Shown piece by piece: positions 22,938-33,573 of a stretch of DNA of 64,000 nt; positions within the stretch are counted from its first letter, which is position 1; each line of letters begins with the position of its first letter. A program made the translations under genes and the position numbers. Under the pieces are notes generated by a model, which did not search any database, was not told the DNA's origin, and saw nothing but the letters and a program-made list of their open reading frames with translations. Origin of the DNA: Spirabiliibacterium falconis (lineage in GTDB: Bacteria > Pseudomonadota > Gammaproteobacteria > Enterobacterales > Pasteurellaceae); assembly GCF_014885015.1 (NCBI RefSeq), contig NZ_JABMIJ010000006.1, positions 339,316-403,315 on the forward strand. Reading direction: 5' to 3'.

Positions 22938-24091
22938 TTTTTAATTCCATACAATTTTAGCTTGTTCGCAATCGTGGTGTGTGACGTTCCAAGTCGCGTA
23001 GCCAGTTTGCGAGTGCTTGGATAGGCTTGGTAAAACGTCCGCAGCACTTGTGATTCGTATTGCCCAATAATCTCGTCTAGCGACATCTGCTCAAAACGCT
23101 CGATTGTGATGCTGTCCGATGCAAAGTGCGGTTGATTCTCAGTTAACTGTAGCTGTTCGCCATCTGGCGTATTCACACAGCAACGATAAAGCGTATTATA
23201 AAGCTCTCGTACATTGCCTGCCCACTCACGGCGTTCAAGTTGCTGGATAAAAGTGCGGTTATAACGCAGGTCTCCTTTACCCAGTTGTTGGCTGATTTGA
23301 GGCAAGAAGTAGTTCACTAACGGCTCAATATCATCTATGTGTTGACGAAGCGGTGGAATTTCCAAGCCCAACACATTTAAGCGATGATAAAGATCTTCTC
23401 GCAACTCGCCTTTTTCTACATAGTATTGCAACGGTTTTTGTGAGGTGCAAATCACTCGCACATCCGCATAATGCTCACGTTCTTCCCCAACACGGCGATA
23501 ACTGCCATCATTGACAAAACGCAGCAATTTGGCTTGTAATCCAAGCGAAAGTTCATTGACTGAATCCAACAACACGGTTCCGTGATTTGCGTACTCAAAA
23601 AAACCCGTGCTTGTGCGTTCGCCACTGGCGTGACCAAACATTTCCTGTTCGGCATCTTCTGGTGGTAATCCCGCACAATTAACAGCGATAAACTTATGTC
23701 GTTTACGAGGGCTTAATTGATGACAGCATTTCGCAAACAGATCCTTGCCTGTCCCTGTTTCACCTTGGATGAGTAATGGGGCATCAGATTGCGCATACGT
23801 TTCCAATGTCGTCAGTAATCCTTGCATAACCGCACTTTGTGCGATAATCATAGGCTCTGCACTGGCGTTATGGGTTTCAACCAAGTCGATATGTTGAATG
23901 TCGGCAAAATGTGCTAACGCATTGCGTACAACCTGCCAGTCAACATTAGTACAATCCGCCGACAAATGAACACGCAACTGCTCATCTCGCACTTGTTCAA
24001 TAGATTGGATAGAAAGAGAATACTGACGCACACATTGTGCAATGTGTGCCAGTGTTGTAGGCGTGTCTTGTGTAATAATGTCAACGATCAT
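22934..24091 (-). CDS. tyrR: TyrR-type transcriptional regulator of aromatic amino acid genes
   Basis: 385-residue member of the TyrR group of bacterial enhancer-binding-like regulators. The first 70 residues look like an ACT domain, but the PAS domain of the 513-residue E. coli protein is missing. An AAA+ domain follows, with Walker A GETGTGKD at 110-117 and a Walker B region at 173-180. Walker B reads LLDSVNE, where E. coli has LLDEIGE, so the catalytic glutamate is absent. The GAFTGA loop for sigma-54 is lacking, as in TyrR generally. The C-terminal helix-turn-helix RKLATRLGTSHTTIANKLK is well conserved and sets the identity. Confidence 0.9.
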   Translation of the reverse strand: MIVDIITQDTPTTLAHIAQCVRQYSLSIQSIEQVRDEQLRVHLSADCTNVDWQVVRNALAHFADIQHIDLVETHNASAEPMIIAQSAVMQGLLTTLETYAQSDAPLLIQGETGTGKDLFAKCCHQLSPRKRHKFIAVNCAGLPPEDAEQEMFGHASGERTSTGFFEYANHGTVLLDSVNELSLGLQAKLLRFVNDGSYRRVGEEREHYADVRVICTSQKPLQYYVEKGELREDLYHRLNVLGLEIPPLRQHIDDIEPLVNYFLPQISQQLGKGDLRYNRTFIQQLERREWAGNVRELYNTLYRCCVNTPDGEQLQLTENQPHFASDSITIERFEQMSLDEIIGQYESQVLRTFYQAYPSTRKLATRLGTSHTTIANKLKLYGIKK

Positions 24092-24099
24092 GTCATCTC

Positions 24100-25830
24100 C
24101 TAACCAATACGCTGCATAAAGCGGTTAAATAGGCTATCTTGAACGCCAACCAATTCGCTAAATGAGCCTTGTTCCATAATGTGTGCTTGATCCATGATAC
24201 AAATGCGATCAAATTGCTCAAGTGCGGTTAATCGGTGGGTTACCATAATTAACGTTTTATGCTGACAATGCCGTAAAATCAAGCTCAAAATCTCACGCTC
24301 TGTTTCTCGGTCAAGCCCCTCCGTAGGTTCATCTAATAACACCACAGCGGCACGACTTAACAACACGCGTGCAATACCAAGACGACGTTGCTCGCCACCA
24401 GAAAGCGGTCGCCCGCCATCGCCAAGCCACTGGGCTAATCCGTCTTGCTCAAGTAAATGCCCAAGTCCAACCGCACTTAAGGTTTCACATAGCTGCTCAT
24501 CACTGGCATTACGATTGGCTAAACGTAAATTATTCGCCAGAGTATCGCTAAAAATATAAACACGTTGCGTCATTAAACACATTTCGCTACGCAGTGTGCT
24601 TTCCGTATAGTGGGCAATAGGCACGCCATATAATGAAATAGTCCCCGCAGTAGGATCATAATTGCGCACCAATAATTGCAATAATGATGATTTACCACTC
24701 CCCGTTTTTCCCAACAAGGCTACTTTTTCACCCGAGTTGATGGCAAGATGAATATCAGTCAACACTGGGATTGTGCTATCTGGGTAATGAAAATGCACAT
24801 TATCAAATGCAAGTGCAACCGCACTTTGTGTAACAGTTGTGTGAGTGCCATTGAATTGCACCAAGGGTTGTTGCTCGGTGATGTCATTAATCCGCTGAGC
24901 AGAACTGATTACCTGCCCTAAACGCAAAAACGCCGCACCTAGCGGCATAATGATTTCAAACGATGCCAAGGCTGCAAAGGTGAATAAGGCAATATTCGCC
25001 AACACAAAATCATGTTGTTGTACAAACTGTGTACTGCCTGCCAGATACAACATTGTCAGTAATAACACCCCATTGATCAATAAAACAACCGCACTTGATA
25101 ACCCTGTCAATGCGGCTTCTTGCCCTTGCAGACGTTGCCAATGTAACTCTTTTTTACTCAATGCATGGCGGGCTTGGGTTTCAACATTAAACAACAAAAG
25201 TTCAGCATGGTTTTGTAACCAGTCAATAAAACGTACACGAAATGCAGCCCGTTCAAGCGTTAACAGCACGCCAAAGCGTTTGCCCAATTGATAGAACATA
25301 AATGGAACGAGGAATGTTAGCACTAACAAAAATGCCACTAACACCAATGCCAACGTGCGGTCAATTAAACTCAAGCCCAAAAACAAAAATAAGATCACCG
25401 CTAAGGCACTGATAAAGGGGGCTGTTAGGCGTAAATACAGATTATCAAGGGTATCGACATCAGCAACTAAACGATTGAGTAAATCGCTGTTACGAAAACG
25501 CGAGAGTACACTTGGTGTAAGTGGAATAAGTTTGGCAAATACCGCAATACGCAATTTTGCAATCACACGAAAAGTCGCATCGTGAGTAACAAGTCGCTCG
25601 GCATAGCGAATAGCTGTACGCCCAATAGCCAACCCTCTCACACCCGCTGATGGATAGAAAAAGTTAAACAAAATTTGGCTGCCCGCCAACGCTGCTGCCG
25701 CCAAAAACCAGCCAGATAATGTTAATAATCCAATACTTGCACTCAAGCCTAAGATCATAAGCACAATCCCGAAAATCAAACGCCCGAGTGCATGTTTAAA
25801 TAACGCTAAAAAAGGAAAAATAGCTCGCAT
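24100..25830 (-). CDS. cydC: Glutathione/cysteine exporter ABC protein CydC
   Basis: One half of the heterodimeric CydDC exporter that sends thiols to the periplasm and is needed to assemble cytochrome bd. 576 residues: six N-terminal membrane helices (about 1-320), then an ABC ATPase with Walker A GKTGSGKSS, signature LSGGEQRR and Walker B VVLLDEPT. It starts 9 bases after cydD and ends 8 bases before tyrR. The ribosome site (GAGAA) is weak, which fits translational coupling. The pairing with cydD and trxB makes the assignment firm. Confidence 0.96.
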   Translation of the reverse strand: MRAIFPFLALFKHALGRLIFGIVLMILGLSASIGLLTLSGWFLAAAALAGSQILFNFFYPSAGVRGLAIGRTAIRYAERLVTHDATFRVIAKLRIAVFAKLIPLTPSVLSRFRNSDLLNRLVADVDTLDNLYLRLTAPFISALAVILFLFLGLSLIDRTLALVLVAFLLVLTFLVPFMFYQLGKRFGVLLTLERAAFRVRFIDWLQNHAELLLFNVETQARHALSKKELHWQRLQGQEAALTGLSSAVVLLINGVLLLTMLYLAGSTQFVQQHDFVLANIALFTFAALASFEIIMPLGAAFLRLGQVISSAQRINDITEQQPLVQFNGTHTTVTQSAVALAFDNVHFHYPDSTIPVLTDIHLAINSGEKVALLGKTGSGKSSLLQLLVRNYDPTAGTISLYGVPIAHYTESTLRSEMCLMTQRVYIFSDTLANNLRLANRNASDEQLCETLSAVGLGHLLEQDGLAQWLGDGGRPLSGGEQRRLGIARVLLSRAAVVLLDEPTEGLDRETEREILSLILRHCQHKTLIMVTHRLTALEQFDRICIMDQAHIMEQGSFSELVGVQDSLFNRFMQRIG

Positions 25831-25839
25831 ATCATATTC

Positions 25840-27600
25840 TCAATTTATCGCATATTTCCGTTCATTTAAGAGTTGTGCAAAATAGCCTGACTGCGCCAGT
25901 TCCTCAAATTGCCCTTGCTGCACAAGCCTACCTTGACGCATCACCAAAATTTGATCGCATTGACGTAAGTCTTCTATACGGTGCGTTATCATCAATGTAG
26001 TCTGGCTGCGGCTTAATTGCGTCAATGATGCCAACACCGCACTTTCACTATTTGCATCTAAGCTAGCTGTAGGTTCATCGAGCAATAATAATGCACTTTT
26101 ACGCAAAATCGCTCGAGCCACGGCCAAACGTTGAATTTGCCCTCCTGAAAGTCCAACACCACCTTCTTGCAAAGCATAATCCAACCCTAATTGCGTAACA
26201 AATGCCATTGCATCCGCTTGCTCAAGCGCATGCCATAGCATATCATCACTGGCATCAGGGTTGCCTAACATTACATTTTCACGAATACTGCCAGGTAATA
26301 ACAACGGATTTTGACCAACCCATGCAATATGCTCTCGCCACGATGTCAGCTCAAGTTCCCGTAGCTCAACGCCATTAATACGCACACTGCCACGATAGGG
26401 TAAGAAACCGAGCAACACATTAAATAACGAACTTTTCCCTGCACCACTTTGCCCCACCAACGCCACTCTCTGCCCTTTTTTTAGGCTAAAATTAAGATTC
26501 TCACTAAGTGGTTTACCTTCTGGCGTAAGCACTTCAAGATCACAGGCAGTGATGTCAATTTGCGCAGAACTGTTAACCGATTTAACCGCACTTTGCGTGG
26601 TGATCACCTGTTGTGAGAGAAATTTTTCGATACTATCCGCCGCACCAATCGCCGCGGCACGGTCGTGATAATAGGTTCCGAGATCGCGTAGAGGTTGATA
26701 AAATTCAGGTGCAAGAATTAGGCTGAAAAAGCCAACAAATAACGTCAACATCACGCCTTGATGCCCAAATTCGATCTGCCCAAGATAGCTAAAACCAAAA
26801 TAAACCGCCATCATCGCGATGGAAATAGAGGTGAAAAATTCCAATACCGCTGAGGACAAAAACGCCACTTTCAACACATCCATTGTAGTTGTGCGAAATT
26901 CATCTGCTGCCTGTGCCATTTGTGTTTTTTCATAGTCTGTTTGGTCAAATAAACGTAACGTTTCTAGCCCTCGTAACCTATCAAGAAAACGTCCGCTTAG
27001 TCGCTGCAACACCGTGATATTTTTTTGGCTAGTTTCTGCCGCTTTAAGCCCTACTAATGCCATAAAAATAGGAATAAGTGGTGCGGTAATCAGCAAAATT
27101 GCACCTGCTACCCAGTTAATTGGGAATACTGCCGCCACAATAATCAGTGGAATTAACAGTGACAAATATTGTTGTGGCAGATAACGTGCATAAAAATTAT
27201 GCAAATTTTCCACCTGCTCTAGCACAATGGTTGCCCAGCTTCCTGCGGGGTGTTGTTTCATTGCAACAGGACCAATTTCTGCCAATTTATCAAAGAGTTG
27301 GCTTCGAATATGATGACGCAAGCGTTGCCCACTGGAAAAACCAATTTTTTCACGCCAATACAAAATACCTGCACGCAGGATAAAAATGCCTAGCAGTCCA
27401 ACAAAATAGTTCACAAATGCATTCGGCAAAGCACGTTTAATGATCAGTTGCTCAAGTAAAAATGCCAGTCCCCATGTTTGTATCACGAGTAAAACCGCAC
27501 TTATACCACCAAGCAGCACGTTTAAATATAAAGGGCGTTTAATAATCGCACGTTGAGCCCGTAACCATCGATTAACTTGCTTTTGACGTGTTTTATCCAT
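25840..27600 (-). CDS. cydD: Glutathione/cysteine exporter ABC protein CydD
   Basis: Partner half-transporter of CydC. The start at 27600 (MDKTRQKQVNRWLRAQR) follows AAGGA and gives 586 residues, close to E. coli CydD (588); an in-frame ATG 39 bases upstream is unlikely. Six transmembrane helices precede the nucleotide-binding domain, which has Walker A GQSGAGKSS, signature LSGGQIQRL and Walker B LLLLDEPT. It lies downstream of trxB with a 45-bp gap that contains a 7-bp hairpin (27618-27637) without a U-tract. Confidence 0.96.
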   Translation of the reverse strand: MDKTRQKQVNRWLRAQRAIIKRPLYLNVLLGGISAVLLVIQTWGLAFLLEQLIIKRALPNAFVNYFVGLLGIFILRAGILYWREKIGFSSGQRLRHHIRSQLFDKLAEIGPVAMKQHPAGSWATIVLEQVENLHNFYARYLPQQYLSLLIPLIIVAAVFPINWVAGAILLITAPLIPIFMALVGLKAAETSQKNITVLQRLSGRFLDRLRGLETLRLFDQTDYEKTQMAQAADEFRTTTMDVLKVAFLSSAVLEFFTSISIAMMAVYFGFSYLGQIEFGHQGVMLTLFVGFFSLILAPEFYQPLRDLGTYYHDRAAAIGAADSIEKFLSQQVITTQSAVKSVNSSAQIDITACDLEVLTPEGKPLSENLNFSLKKGQRVALVGQSGAGKSSLFNVLLGFLPYRGSVRINGVELRELELTSWREHIAWVGQNPLLLPGSIRENVMLGNPDASDDMLWHALEQADAMAFVTQLGLDYALQEGGVGLSGGQIQRLAVARAILRKSALLLLDEPTASLDANSESAVLASLTQLSRSQTTLMITHRIEDLRQCDQILVMRQGRLVQQGQFEELAQSGYFAQLLNERKYAIN

Positions 27601-27645
27601 TCTTCGTCCTTGAACTAGTGCAAGCTCACCCTTGCACATTCGTCA

Positions 27646-29465
<1,820 letters not shown>

Positions 29466-29488
29466 AATACTCCTAGATGATCACTGTG

Positions 29489-29884
29489 TTATTTATATTT
29501 TGGGTGATACGTATCACGCAAGTCATAAAGCGTTTGTACATGCGCTTTTGCATCATCAAGTTTACCTTGTACCGCATCGTCTTTTGCCTGCTCTGCTGCC
29601 TCAATAAATGCTTGCATTCCATTTTGATAATCTTGCATTTCTGCACTATCTGGGGCGTTATCCGCTAAGCGATGTGGCGTTTGATCCTTGCTGCGTTGTG
29701 CCGCTGCAATGACACTCTCCATTGCCTTGATAAAATCCTGCTCATTATCCGCTCTTAGGGCTTGGCGCGTACTTTGCATAATCTCCCGCATATCTTGCGA
29801 GAGTGCGCCATGCGCTAACGTCACGGTGCTTACGCCCAATAAACCTGCAAATACCGCACTTTTCATCATCATATTTAATTGCAT
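29489..29884 (-). CDS. cybC: Cytochrome b562
   Basis: Small periplasmic four-helix-bundle haem protein of unsettled function. A signal peptide (MKSAVFAGLLGVSTVTLA) precedes a mature part aligned with E. coli cytochrome b562. The axial ligands are visible: the methionine in SQDMREIM near the mature N-terminus and the histidine in DTYHPKYK at the C-terminus. The ATG at 29884 is chosen from AGGAG five bases upstream; GTG 29890 and internal ATGs are alternatives. It lies 11 bases after glmM in the same long block. Confidence 0.92.
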   Translation of the reverse strand: MQLNMMMKSAVFAGLLGVSTVTLAHGALSQDMREIMQSTRQALRADNEQDFIKAMESVIAAAQRSKDQTPHRLADNAPDSAEMQDYQNGMQAFIEAAEQAKDDAVQGKLDDAKAHVQTLYDLRDTYHPKYK

Positions 29885-29895
29885 ACTCACTCCTG

Positions 29896-31233
29896 TTATT
29901 TAACCGCTTTCACCGCACTTGCTATTCGTTCAGCACTACTTTGAGCCAATTCAGCATCTTGGCACTCAACCATAACACGAATAAGTGGCTCTGTGCCTGA
30001 TTTACGCAGTAAAATACGCCCTTTTCCTGCAAGCTGTTTTTCCACCTCTGCGGCAACGGCTTTCACATCATCGCTTGCTAATGGATCCATACCGCCTTCA
30101 AAACGCACATTAATTAATACTTGCGGGAAGAGTTGCACCGCACTTGCTAATTCATTGAGGCTGACATTCTGTTGCACCATCGCTGCAAGCACCTCTAGAG
30201 AGGCAATAATGCCATCACCTGTGGTATTTTTATCAGACACGATAATATGTCCAGAATTCTCACCGCCAAATTTCCAGTTATGCGCTTCCATTTGCTCAAG
30301 CACATAACGATCCCCAACTTTCGCTCGCACAAAGGGGATCATTAACTGTTTTAATGCAAGCTCTAGTGCCATATTACTCATCAAGGTGCCAACCACGCCA
30401 CCTTGTAATTTACCCGCACGCAACGCTTCACGTGCAATAATAAATAAAATCTGATCCCCATCGACTTTATTACCAAGGTGATCTACCATAATTAAACGGT
30501 CACCATCACCATCATACGCCAAGCCGACATCAGCGCGTGATTGCACCACAATTTCTTGTAAGGCTTTAATGTCTGTCGCACCGCACTTTTCATTAATATT
30601 TAGCCCATTTGGTTTTGTCCCAATTTCAATCACATCCGCCCCTAATTCACGCAATACATTTGGGGCAATGTGATAGGTTGCGCCATTAGCACAATCAACG
30701 ACAATTTTTAAGTTATTTAAACTGGCATGGGCTGGAAATGTGCTTTTACAAAATTCAATATACCGCCCAGACGCATCACTAATACGGCTCGCTCGCCCAA
30801 GTTCCGCAGACTCCACGCAATCCATTGGCTCATCTAGCATTGCTTCAATTGCCAGCTCTACGTCATCAGGTAATTTTGTGCCTTGACTCGAAAAAAACTT
30901 AATACCGTTATCCCAATAAGGATTATGCGAGGCAGAAATAACAATGCCCGCTTCAGCACGAAACGTGCGAGTTAAATATGCAACCGCTGGCGTCGGCATA
31001 GGTCCAATAAATGCCGCAGAAAGTCCTGCCGCCGCAAGCCCAGCTTCTAGTGCGGATTCAAGCATATAACCTGAGATACGCGTATCTTTTCCGATTAACA
31101 CTTTTTTACTGCCTTGACTTGCAAGCACTTTGCCTGCTGCCCAACCAAGTTTTAAAGCAAATTCAGGCGTGATAGGAAAAGTCCCTACTTTGCCACGTAC
31201 ACCATCAGTACCGAAATATTTACGTTCTGCCAT
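29896..31233 (-). CDS. glmM: Phosphoglucosamine mutase
   Basis: Converts glucosamine 6-phosphate to glucosamine 1-phosphate for UDP-GlcNAc and so for peptidoglycan and LPS. 445 residues, as in E. coli. The phosphorylated serine is S102 in [12 protein letters not shown], the metal loop is DGDGDR (about 240), and the sugar-binding GGENSGH and phosphate-binding [11 protein letters not shown] follow. It lies 14 bases after folP, the order also found in E. coli. Confidence 0.98.
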   Translation of the reverse strand: MAERKYFGTDGVRGKVGTFPITPEFALKLGWAAGKVLASQGSKKVLIGKDTRISGYMLESALEAGLAAAGLSAAFIGPMPTPAVAYLTRTFRAEAGIVISASHNPYWDNGIKFFSSQGTKLPDDVELAIEAMLDEPMDCVESAELGRASRISDASGRYIEFCKSTFPAHASLNNLKIVVDCANGATYHIAPNVLRELGADVIEIGTKPNGLNINEKCGATDIKALQEIVVQSRADVGLAYDGDGDRLIMVDHLGNKVDGDQILFIIAREALRAGKLQGGVVGTLMSNMALELALKQLMIPFVRAKVGDRYVLEQMEAHNWKFGGENSGHIIVSDKNTTGDGIIASLEVLAAMVQQNVSLNELASAVQLFPQVLINVRFEGGMDPLASDDVKAVAAEVEKQLAGKGRILLRKSGTEPLIRVMVECQDAELAQSSAERIASAVKAVK

Positions 31234-31247
31234 TGTTTTTCCTTAAC

Positions 31248-32087
31248 TTATTTTACCAAGGCAGGATTTTGCGTTACCTGCCAAATTTTAAGTGCCTGCG
31301 CCATTGCTTTCACATTGTGCACACGCAAAATACGTGCTCCTTTCATCACGGTGAGTAATGTTGCCACCGCACTGCCAAGATCGCGATCATCAACATCATT
31401 TTTTAAGACATTACCGATCATGGACTTGCGTGAAAGCCCCGCCAATATGGGATACCCTAACTTACACAATTTATCTAACTGTTGCAGTAATTGATAATTG
31501 TGTTCTGTAGTTTTTCCAAAACCAAAGCCGGGGTCAAGTATAATATGTTCAGCCCTAACCCCTGCATTTATGCAGATTTGTGCTCGTTGTGCAAGGTATT
31601 CACACACCTCTTGCACAACATCATCATAGTGCGGGCATTGCTGCATCGTACGAGGTTGCCCCTGCATGTGCATTAAACAGACAGGCAAATCTAGCGCAAC
31701 CGCACTTTGCAATGCTCCGTCTTCTTGTAATGCTCGCACATCGTTGATGATGTCCATGCCCGCCTTAGCCGCCTCTCGCATCACTTGTGCTTTGGAGGTA
31801 TCCACTGAAATCCAACAATCAAAGCGCGATCTTACCGCTTCTACCAGCGGGATAACACGGGCTAACTCTTCATCCACGCTAACGTCTGCCGCGCCAGGGC
31901 GTGTCGACTCTCCCCCAATATCAATGATGCTCGCCCCCTGCGTTAACATTGCTTCTGCATGATAGAGGGCGTCATCCAAGCGTAAAAATTGTCCACTATC
32001 TGAAAATGAATCGGGGGTAACATTTAAAATCCCCATAATCTGCACTTGGCTAAGATCTAAAGTGCGGTTATTTGCGCTTAATAACAT
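31248..32087 (-). CDS. folP: Dihydropteroate synthase
   Basis: Condenses 4-aminobenzoate with the pterin pyrophosphate in folate synthesis; the sulfonamide target. 279 residues with the TIM-barrel signatures GILNVTPDSFSDSG (about 19-32), DIGGESTRPGA (about 57-67), DPGFGFGKT and GLSRKSMI. AAGGG precedes the ATG. It overlaps nothing and starts 8 bases after the epimerase-like gene. No resistance insertion next to the SRK or PDSFSD loops is apparent. Confidence 0.98.
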   Translation of the reverse strand: MLLSANNRTLDLSQVQIMGILNVTPDSFSDSGQFLRLDDALYHAEAMLTQGASIIDIGGESTRPGAADVSVDEELARVIPLVEAVRSRFDCWISVDTSKAQVMREAAKAGMDIINDVRALQEDGALQSAVALDLPVCLMHMQGQPRTMQQCPHYDDVVQEVCEYLAQRAQICINAGVRAEHIILDPGFGFGKTTEHNYQLLQQLDKLCKLGYPILAGLSRKSMIGNVLKNDVDDRDLGSAVATLLTVMKGARILRVHNVKAMAQALKIWQVTQNPALVK

Positions 32088-32095
32088 ATCTGCCC

Positions 32096-32947
32096 TTAAT
32101 CTTGATGAAAATATTGCGTTTGCTCTTCCAGCACCATTTGATAAGGATCTGGATAGCGATAATCAAATTCAAGCTCACGACAAATTTTCTCACCGCAGAT
32201 AATACGTTGTGGGTCGTGTGATGAATACGCAAATTCAGGGACATCAAGCCCACTTTGCTTCGCCATTTCCACATAATAGTCTGCACGCGTTGGATGATTT
32301 GGGGCACAAAGATTATAAACCCGTTTATAAGCACGCGTTTCTAACAATAGTTCGATTGCCAAAATGCAGTCCGTTAAATGCACCAGATTGACAGGCTGGT
32401 TGCCATTTGGCAGGTTTTTGCGTCCAGCCAATGTATTGATCGGGTGACGATCTGCTCCGATTAAGCCACTTAACCGTAAAATATCACAATCAATATCGTG
32501 CTGTGCCAGCAGCCAATTTTCTATTTCAAACAACGCAATGCCAACCTCAGAGCTAGGATTAGGACGATCATTTTCAGTAAAAATGCCTTCTGCTAACGGA
32601 TATACCGCACTTGAGCTAATAAATAAAATATGCTCAACACCATTGTTCAGTGCCTCATTGACTAAATTTTTTATCCCTTGTACATAGCTGTTAAGATCGA
32701 AAAAATATTCACTCGGCGGAATATTAATAATCAAGCTATCCACATCGAAAAGTGCGGTCAAATCATCAGGATCGGCATTAATCTCAGGCGTTAACTCTAA
32801 CAGATAGGCCTCAAACCCATTTAAGCGCATTCGCTCTTCACCATCATGGGTACGCTTAGTGCCTTTCACTGCCCAACCAACACGCTTCAAATGTTTTGCT
32901 AAGCTAAAACCAAGCCATCCAAGCCCAACAATTGCCACCGAGTTCAT
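32096..32947 (-). CDS. NAD(P)-binding epimerase/SDR-like protein (YeeZ type)
   Basis: 283-residue Rossmann-fold protein. The N-terminus has the nucleotide-binding glycine motif VGLGWLGFSLAKHL, and an ISSSAVYP segment near residue 112 matches the extended SDR/epimerase pattern. The family's Tyr-x3-Lys catalytic pair is not clear, as in YeeZ-like proteins, whose function is not settled. The ATG follows AAGGA and lies 2 bases after the methyltransferase stop. It may belong functionally with the methyltransferase and fad-like genes, but that is inference from spacing. Confidence 0.8.
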   Translation of the reverse strand: MNSVAIVGLGWLGFSLAKHLKRVGWAVKGTKRTHDGEERMRLNGFEAYLLELTPEINADPDDLTALFDVDSLIINIPPSEYFFDLNSYVQGIKNLVNEALNNGVEHILFISSSAVYPLAEGIFTENDRPNPSSEVGIALFEIENWLLAQHDIDCDILRLSGLIGADRHPINTLAGRKNLPNGNQPVNLVHLTDCILAIELLLETRAYKRVYNLCAPNHPTRADYYVEMAKQSGLDVPEFAYSSHDPQRIICGEKICRELEFDYRYPDPYQMVLEEQTQYFHQD

Positions 32948-32949
32948 AG

Positions 32950-33573
32950 TTAATCCTTGTTTGTTACTTTACGCAAGCAAATGTGTTGCATCTGCCCGCC
33001 GAAAAATGTTTGTTGCGTTATTATCGCCAATGGTTGCGCGATGAGCAAGTTATCAATTTGTAAAGTGATACGTGTGCCAAGTACTGCTGTCAGCTTATTC
33101 AGCCATCGACGCAATACGCCAATATTTTCTCCCATTAGCACAGCTTTATCCCAAATAGATAAAATACCGCCCTCTTTTAACACTCGCACGGCTTCTTGTA
33201 AAAGTGCGGTTTCGTCATCCACGACGGCTAAAATCAAATGCAGTAACACACAATCCATCGATTGATCAGGTAAACGGGAATGTAGCACATTCACCTGCTC
33301 AATATGTAGATCCAGGTTATGCCCTTGCTGAGCAAGTTTTTGCTGCCTTTGCTGGCATTTTAACAACATCGTATGAGAAAAGTCACTGGCATAAACCGCA
33401 CTTTGTGCTGGCAAAAATGCGAGATCTTGCCCATTGCCGCAGCCCGGTAGCCAAAATTTGCGGCACTCACTGAAATCTAGTGCTGCAAATACCTGTTTAC
33501 GCTGGTGGGCTACCAAAGAAATGATGTGATCATAAAATACAGCATACCAATCCCAACGCATTGCATTCGCCAT
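32950..33573 (-). CDS. Class I SAM-dependent methyltransferase
   Basis: 207-residue protein with a Rossmann-like methyltransferase core. Motif I reads WLPGCGNGQDLAFL (about 40-55), followed by an acidic strand end (ASDFSHTML) and VLLHLILAVVDD as the motif IV region; RVLKEGGILSIWD is the motif VI-like strand. Motif I begins PGCGNG rather than the more common xGxGxG. The ATG at 33573 overlaps the fadJ-like stop as TAATG with AGGAGA upstream; a longer in-frame extension is not favoured. Substrate unknown. Tight coupling suggests it acts with the fad-like pair. Confidence 0.82.
   Translation of the reverse strand: MANAMRWDWYAVFYDHIISLVAHQRKQVFAALDFSECRKFWLPGCGNGQDLAFLPAQSAVYASDFSHTMLLKCQQRQQKLAQQGHNLDLHIEQVNVLHSRLPDQSMDCVLLHLILAVVDDETALLQEAVRVLKEGGILSIWDKAVLMGENIGVLRRWLNKLTAVLGTRITLQIDNLLIAQPLAIITQQTFFGGQMQHICLRKVTNKD

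Noticed and set aside
27618..27637. Hairpin between trxB and cydD as a terminator
   Set aside because: Seven-base stem without a following U-tract on the coding strand; better seen as a message stem.
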